Assembly (NCBI RefSeq): GCF_003057745.1
Contig: NZ_QBJD02000011.1
Location: forward strand, 1 to 64,000
DNA length: 64,000 nt
Direction: 5' to 3'
DNA from: Enterobacter sp. RIT418
GTDB taxonomy: Bacteria > Pseudomonadota > Gammaproteobacteria > Enterobacterales > Enterobacteriaceae
The notes beneath the pieces were generated by a model that ran no database searches, was not told the DNA's origin, and worked only from the letters and a program-made list of their open reading frames with translations. The position numbers were made by a program, and so were the translations under genes. Positions 61,857 through 64,000 of this stretch are shown here, one piece after another (the stretch's first letter is position 1; the number at the start of each line of letters is the position of its first letter).

Positions 61857-64000
61857 ATGATGAAAGATTCGCTCTGCCGCATTATTGCGGGTGAACTTCA
61901 GGCCAGAGCCGAACAGGTAGAAGCTGCCGTTCGCCTGCTTGATGAAGGGAACACCGTGCCGTTTATTGCACGCTATCGTAAGGAAGTCACCGGCGGTCTG
62001 GATGACACGCAGCTGCGTAACCTGGAAACCCGCCTGGGCTACCTGCGCGAGCTGGAAGACCGACGTCAGGCGATCCTCAAATCCATCGGCGAACAGGGCA
62101 AGCTGACCGCCGATCTGGAAAAGGCCATCAACGGCACCCTGAGCAAAACCGAACTCGAAGATCTCTATCTGCCGTACAAGCCGAAGCGCCGCACGCGCGG
62201 ACAAATTGCGATTGAAGCGGGCCTGGAGCCGCTGGCCGATCTCCTGTGGAACGAGCCGTCCCACGATCCTGAAACCGAAGCGGCGAAATACATCGACGCC
62301 GACAAAGGCGTTGCGGACACCAAGGCCGCGCTCGACGGCGCGCGCTATATCCTGATGGAGCGCTTCGCTGAAGACGCCGCCCTGCTCGCTAAAGTGCGTG
62401 ATTACCTCTGGAAGAACGCCCACATCGTCTCCACCGTGGTCGCAGGTAAAGAGGACGAAGGCGCGAAGTTCCGCGACTATTTCGACCACCACGAACCGAT
62501 TTCAACTACCCCCTCCCACCGCGCGCTGGCGATGTTCCGCGGGCGCAACGAAGGCGTGCTTCAGCTCTCCCTCAACGCCGACCCGCAGTTTGACGAGCCG
62601 CCGAAAGAGAGCCACTGCGAGCAGATTATTATCGACCACCTCGGCCTGCGCCTGAACAACGCCCCGGCGGACAGCTGGCGCAAAGGCGTGGTGAGCTGGA
62701 CCTGGCGCATTAAGGTGCTGATGCACCTGGAAACCGAGCTGATGGGCACCGTGCGCGAGCGCGCCGAAGATGAAGCGATCAACGTCTTTGCCCGCAACCT
62801 GCACGACCTGCTGATGGCAGCCCCTGCCGGCCTGCGCGCAACGATGGGCCTCGATCCGGGCCTGCGTACCGGCGTGAAGGTGGCGGTGGTTGACGGCACC
62901 GGCAAGCTGGTGGCGACCGACACCATTTATCCGCATACCGGCCAGGCCGCGAAAGCGGCAACGGTGGTTGCGGCCCTGTGCGAAAAATACAACGTCGAGC
63001 TGGTGGCGATCGGTAACGGCACGGCGTCCCGCGAAACCGAGCGTTTCTACCTCGACGTACAGAAGCAGTTCCCGAAAGTGACGGCGCAGAAGGTGATCGT
63101 CAGCGAAGCGGGCGCGTCGGTCTATTCCGCGTCCGAACTGGCGGCGCAGGAGTTCCCGGACCTGGACGTTTCATTGCGCGGCGCGGTCTCCATCGCCCGT
63201 CGCCTGCAGGATCCGCTGGCGGAGCTGGTGAAGATTGATCCGAAATCCATCGGCGTGGGCCAGTATCAGCACGACGTGAGCCAGACGCAGCTGGCGCGCA
63301 AGCTGGACGCGGTGGTGGAAGACTGCGTAAACGCCGTGGGCGTTGACCTGAACACCGCGTCGGTTCCGCTGCTGACCCGCGTGGCGGGCCTGACCCGCAT
63401 GATGGCGCAGAACATCGTCGCCTGGCGCGATGAGAACGGCCAGTTCCAGAACCGCCAGCAGCTGCTGAAGGTGAGCCGTCTGGGGCCAAAAGCCTTTGAG
63501 CAGTGCGCGGGCTTCCTGCGCATCAACCACGGCGATAACCCGCTGGATGCGTCTACCGTTCACCCGGAAGCCTATCCGGTCGTGGAGCGCATTCTGGCCG
63601 CCACCCAGCAGGCGCTGAAGGACCTGATGGGCGACAGCAGCGCGCTGCGCAACCTGAAGGCGGTCGATTTCACCGACGAGAAATTCGGCGTGCCAACGGT
63701 TTCTGACATCATTAAAGAGCTGGAAAAACCGGGCCGCGATCCGCGCCCTGAGTTTAAAACCGCCACCTTCGCCGACGGCGTTGAGACGATGAACGACCTC
63801 CTGCCCGGCATGGTGCTGGAGGGCGCGGTGACTAACGTCACTAACTTCGGCGCGTTTGTGGATATCGGCGTGCATCAGGATGGCCTGGTGCATATCTCTT
63901 CCCTGGCCGACAAGTTCGTTGAAGACCCGCACACCGTGGTCAAAGCGGGCGACATCGTGAAGGTGAAAGTGCTGGAAGTGGATTTGCAGCGCAAGCGTAT
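61857..64000 (+). CDS. tex: Tex family transcription accessory protein, 5' part (runs off the right edge)
   Basis: This is the first 714 codons of Tex, a nucleic-acid-binding protein of the Spt6-like family. The frame from ATG 61857 ([20 protein letters not shown]) stays open to the window end. The N-terminal HtH, YqgF-like domain ([28 protein letters not shown], about 325-350), the HhH region ([20 protein letters not shown], about 495-515) and the start of the S1 domain ([31 protein letters not shown], about 655-690, in parts) are visible. A second ATG directly follows the first. Confidence 0.95.
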   Translation, partial: MMKDSLCRIIAGELQARAEQVEAAVRLLDEGNTVPFIARYRKEVTGGLDDTQLRNLETRLGYLRELEDRRQAILKSIGEQGKLTADLEKAINGTLSKTELEDLYLPYKPKRRTRGQIAIEAGLEPLADLLWNEPSHDPETEAAKYIDADKGVADTKAALDGARYILMERFAEDAALLAKVRDYLWKNAHIVSTVVAGKEDEGAKFRDYFDHHEPISTTPSHRALAMFRGRNEGVLQLSLNADPQFDEPPKESHCEQIIIDHLGLRLNNAPADSWRKGVVSWTWRIKVLMHLETELMGTVRERAEDEAINVFARNLHDLLMAAPAGLRATMGLDPGLRTGVKVAVVDGTGKLVATDTIYPHTGQAAKAATVVAALCEKYNVELVAIGNGTASRETERFYLDVQKQFPKVTAQKVIVSEAGASVYSASELAAQEFPDLDVSLRGAVSIARRLQDPLAELVKIDPKSIGVGQYQHDVSQTQLARKLDAVVEDCVNAVGVDLNTASVPLLTRVAGLTRMMAQNIVAWRDENGQFQNRQQLLKVSRLGPKAFEQCAGFLRINHGDNPLDASTVHPEAYPVVERILAATQQALKDLMGDSSALRNLKAVDFTDEKFGVPTVSDIIKELEKPGRDPRPEFKTATFADGVETMNDLLPGMVLEGAVTNVTNFGAFVDIGVHQDGLVHISSLADKFVEDPHTVVKAGDIVKVKVLEVDLQRKR

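Noticed and set aside
61644..62492. 282-codon minus-strand frame over greB end and tex start
   Set aside because: Overlaps two conserved plus-strand genes completely; composition is that of a reversed coding strand.

Overview
The window is a chromosomal segment of an enteric bacterium (family Enterobacteriaceae). Gene content and order from tuf/fusA/rpsG/rpsL through crp, nirBD-cysG, dam/aroBK, mrcA, pckA, ompR-envZ and greB-tex match the rrnD-to-feo side of the Escherichia coli map almost gene for gene. The malonate decarboxylase cluster, the codon use and the REP/ERIC repeats point to an Enterobacter/Lelliottia/Klebsiella-type relative rather than E. coli itself; the genus cannot be fixed from this sequence alone.

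Layout, left to right. (1) 1-3523: str operon (rpsL-rpsG-fusA-tuf, read leftwards) with its promoter. (2) 3545-5307: yheO-tusDCB, tRNA 2-thiolation sulfur relay. (3) 5434-10210: fkpA, slyX, slyD, yheV and the kefG-kefB potassium efflux pair, with a REP and a complete ERIC element at the slyD 3' end. (4) 10340-12244: yheS (ABC-F). (5) 12261-20418: an accessory malonate decarboxylase locus (mdcABCDEFGH read leftwards, LysR regulator read rightwards) sitting between yheS and yheT, which are neighbours in E. coli. (6) 20501-24051: yheTU-prkB, yhfA, crp. (7) 24109-29375: yhfK, argD with two ARG boxes, pabA, a chimeric yhfG-fic gene, ppiA. (8) 29652-37087: tsgA, a solitary codA, nirB-nirD, cysG and yhfL; nirC, found between nirD and cysG in E. 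coli, is missing. (9) 37243-43647: the aroK-aroB-damX-dam-rpe-gph-trpS superoperon. (10) 43674-47201: hofMNOPQ, competence/DNA-utilisation genes. (11) 47322-56869: mrcA, nudE, igaA, yrfG, hslR, hslO, yhgE. (12) 57246-64000: pckA, envZ-ompR, greB and the first 714 codons of tex.

Most of the window is conserved core genome. The most unusual locus is at 28113-28697. There the N-terminal 28 residues of the antitoxin YhfG, including the serine and glutamate of its inhibitory motif, are joined in frame to the catalytic part of the toxin-like protein Fic. This looks like a natural conversion of a two-gene toxin-antitoxin pair into one self-inhibited chain. Other points of interest are the clean insertion of the mdc locus, codA without its permease and with its 3' end written into the tsgA terminator, loss of nirC with a NarL-like palindrome in its place, an ERIC element abutting the slyD stop codon, and four copies of a short dispersed palindrome. 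Comparisons with E. coli proteins are from memory of those families, not from a search.
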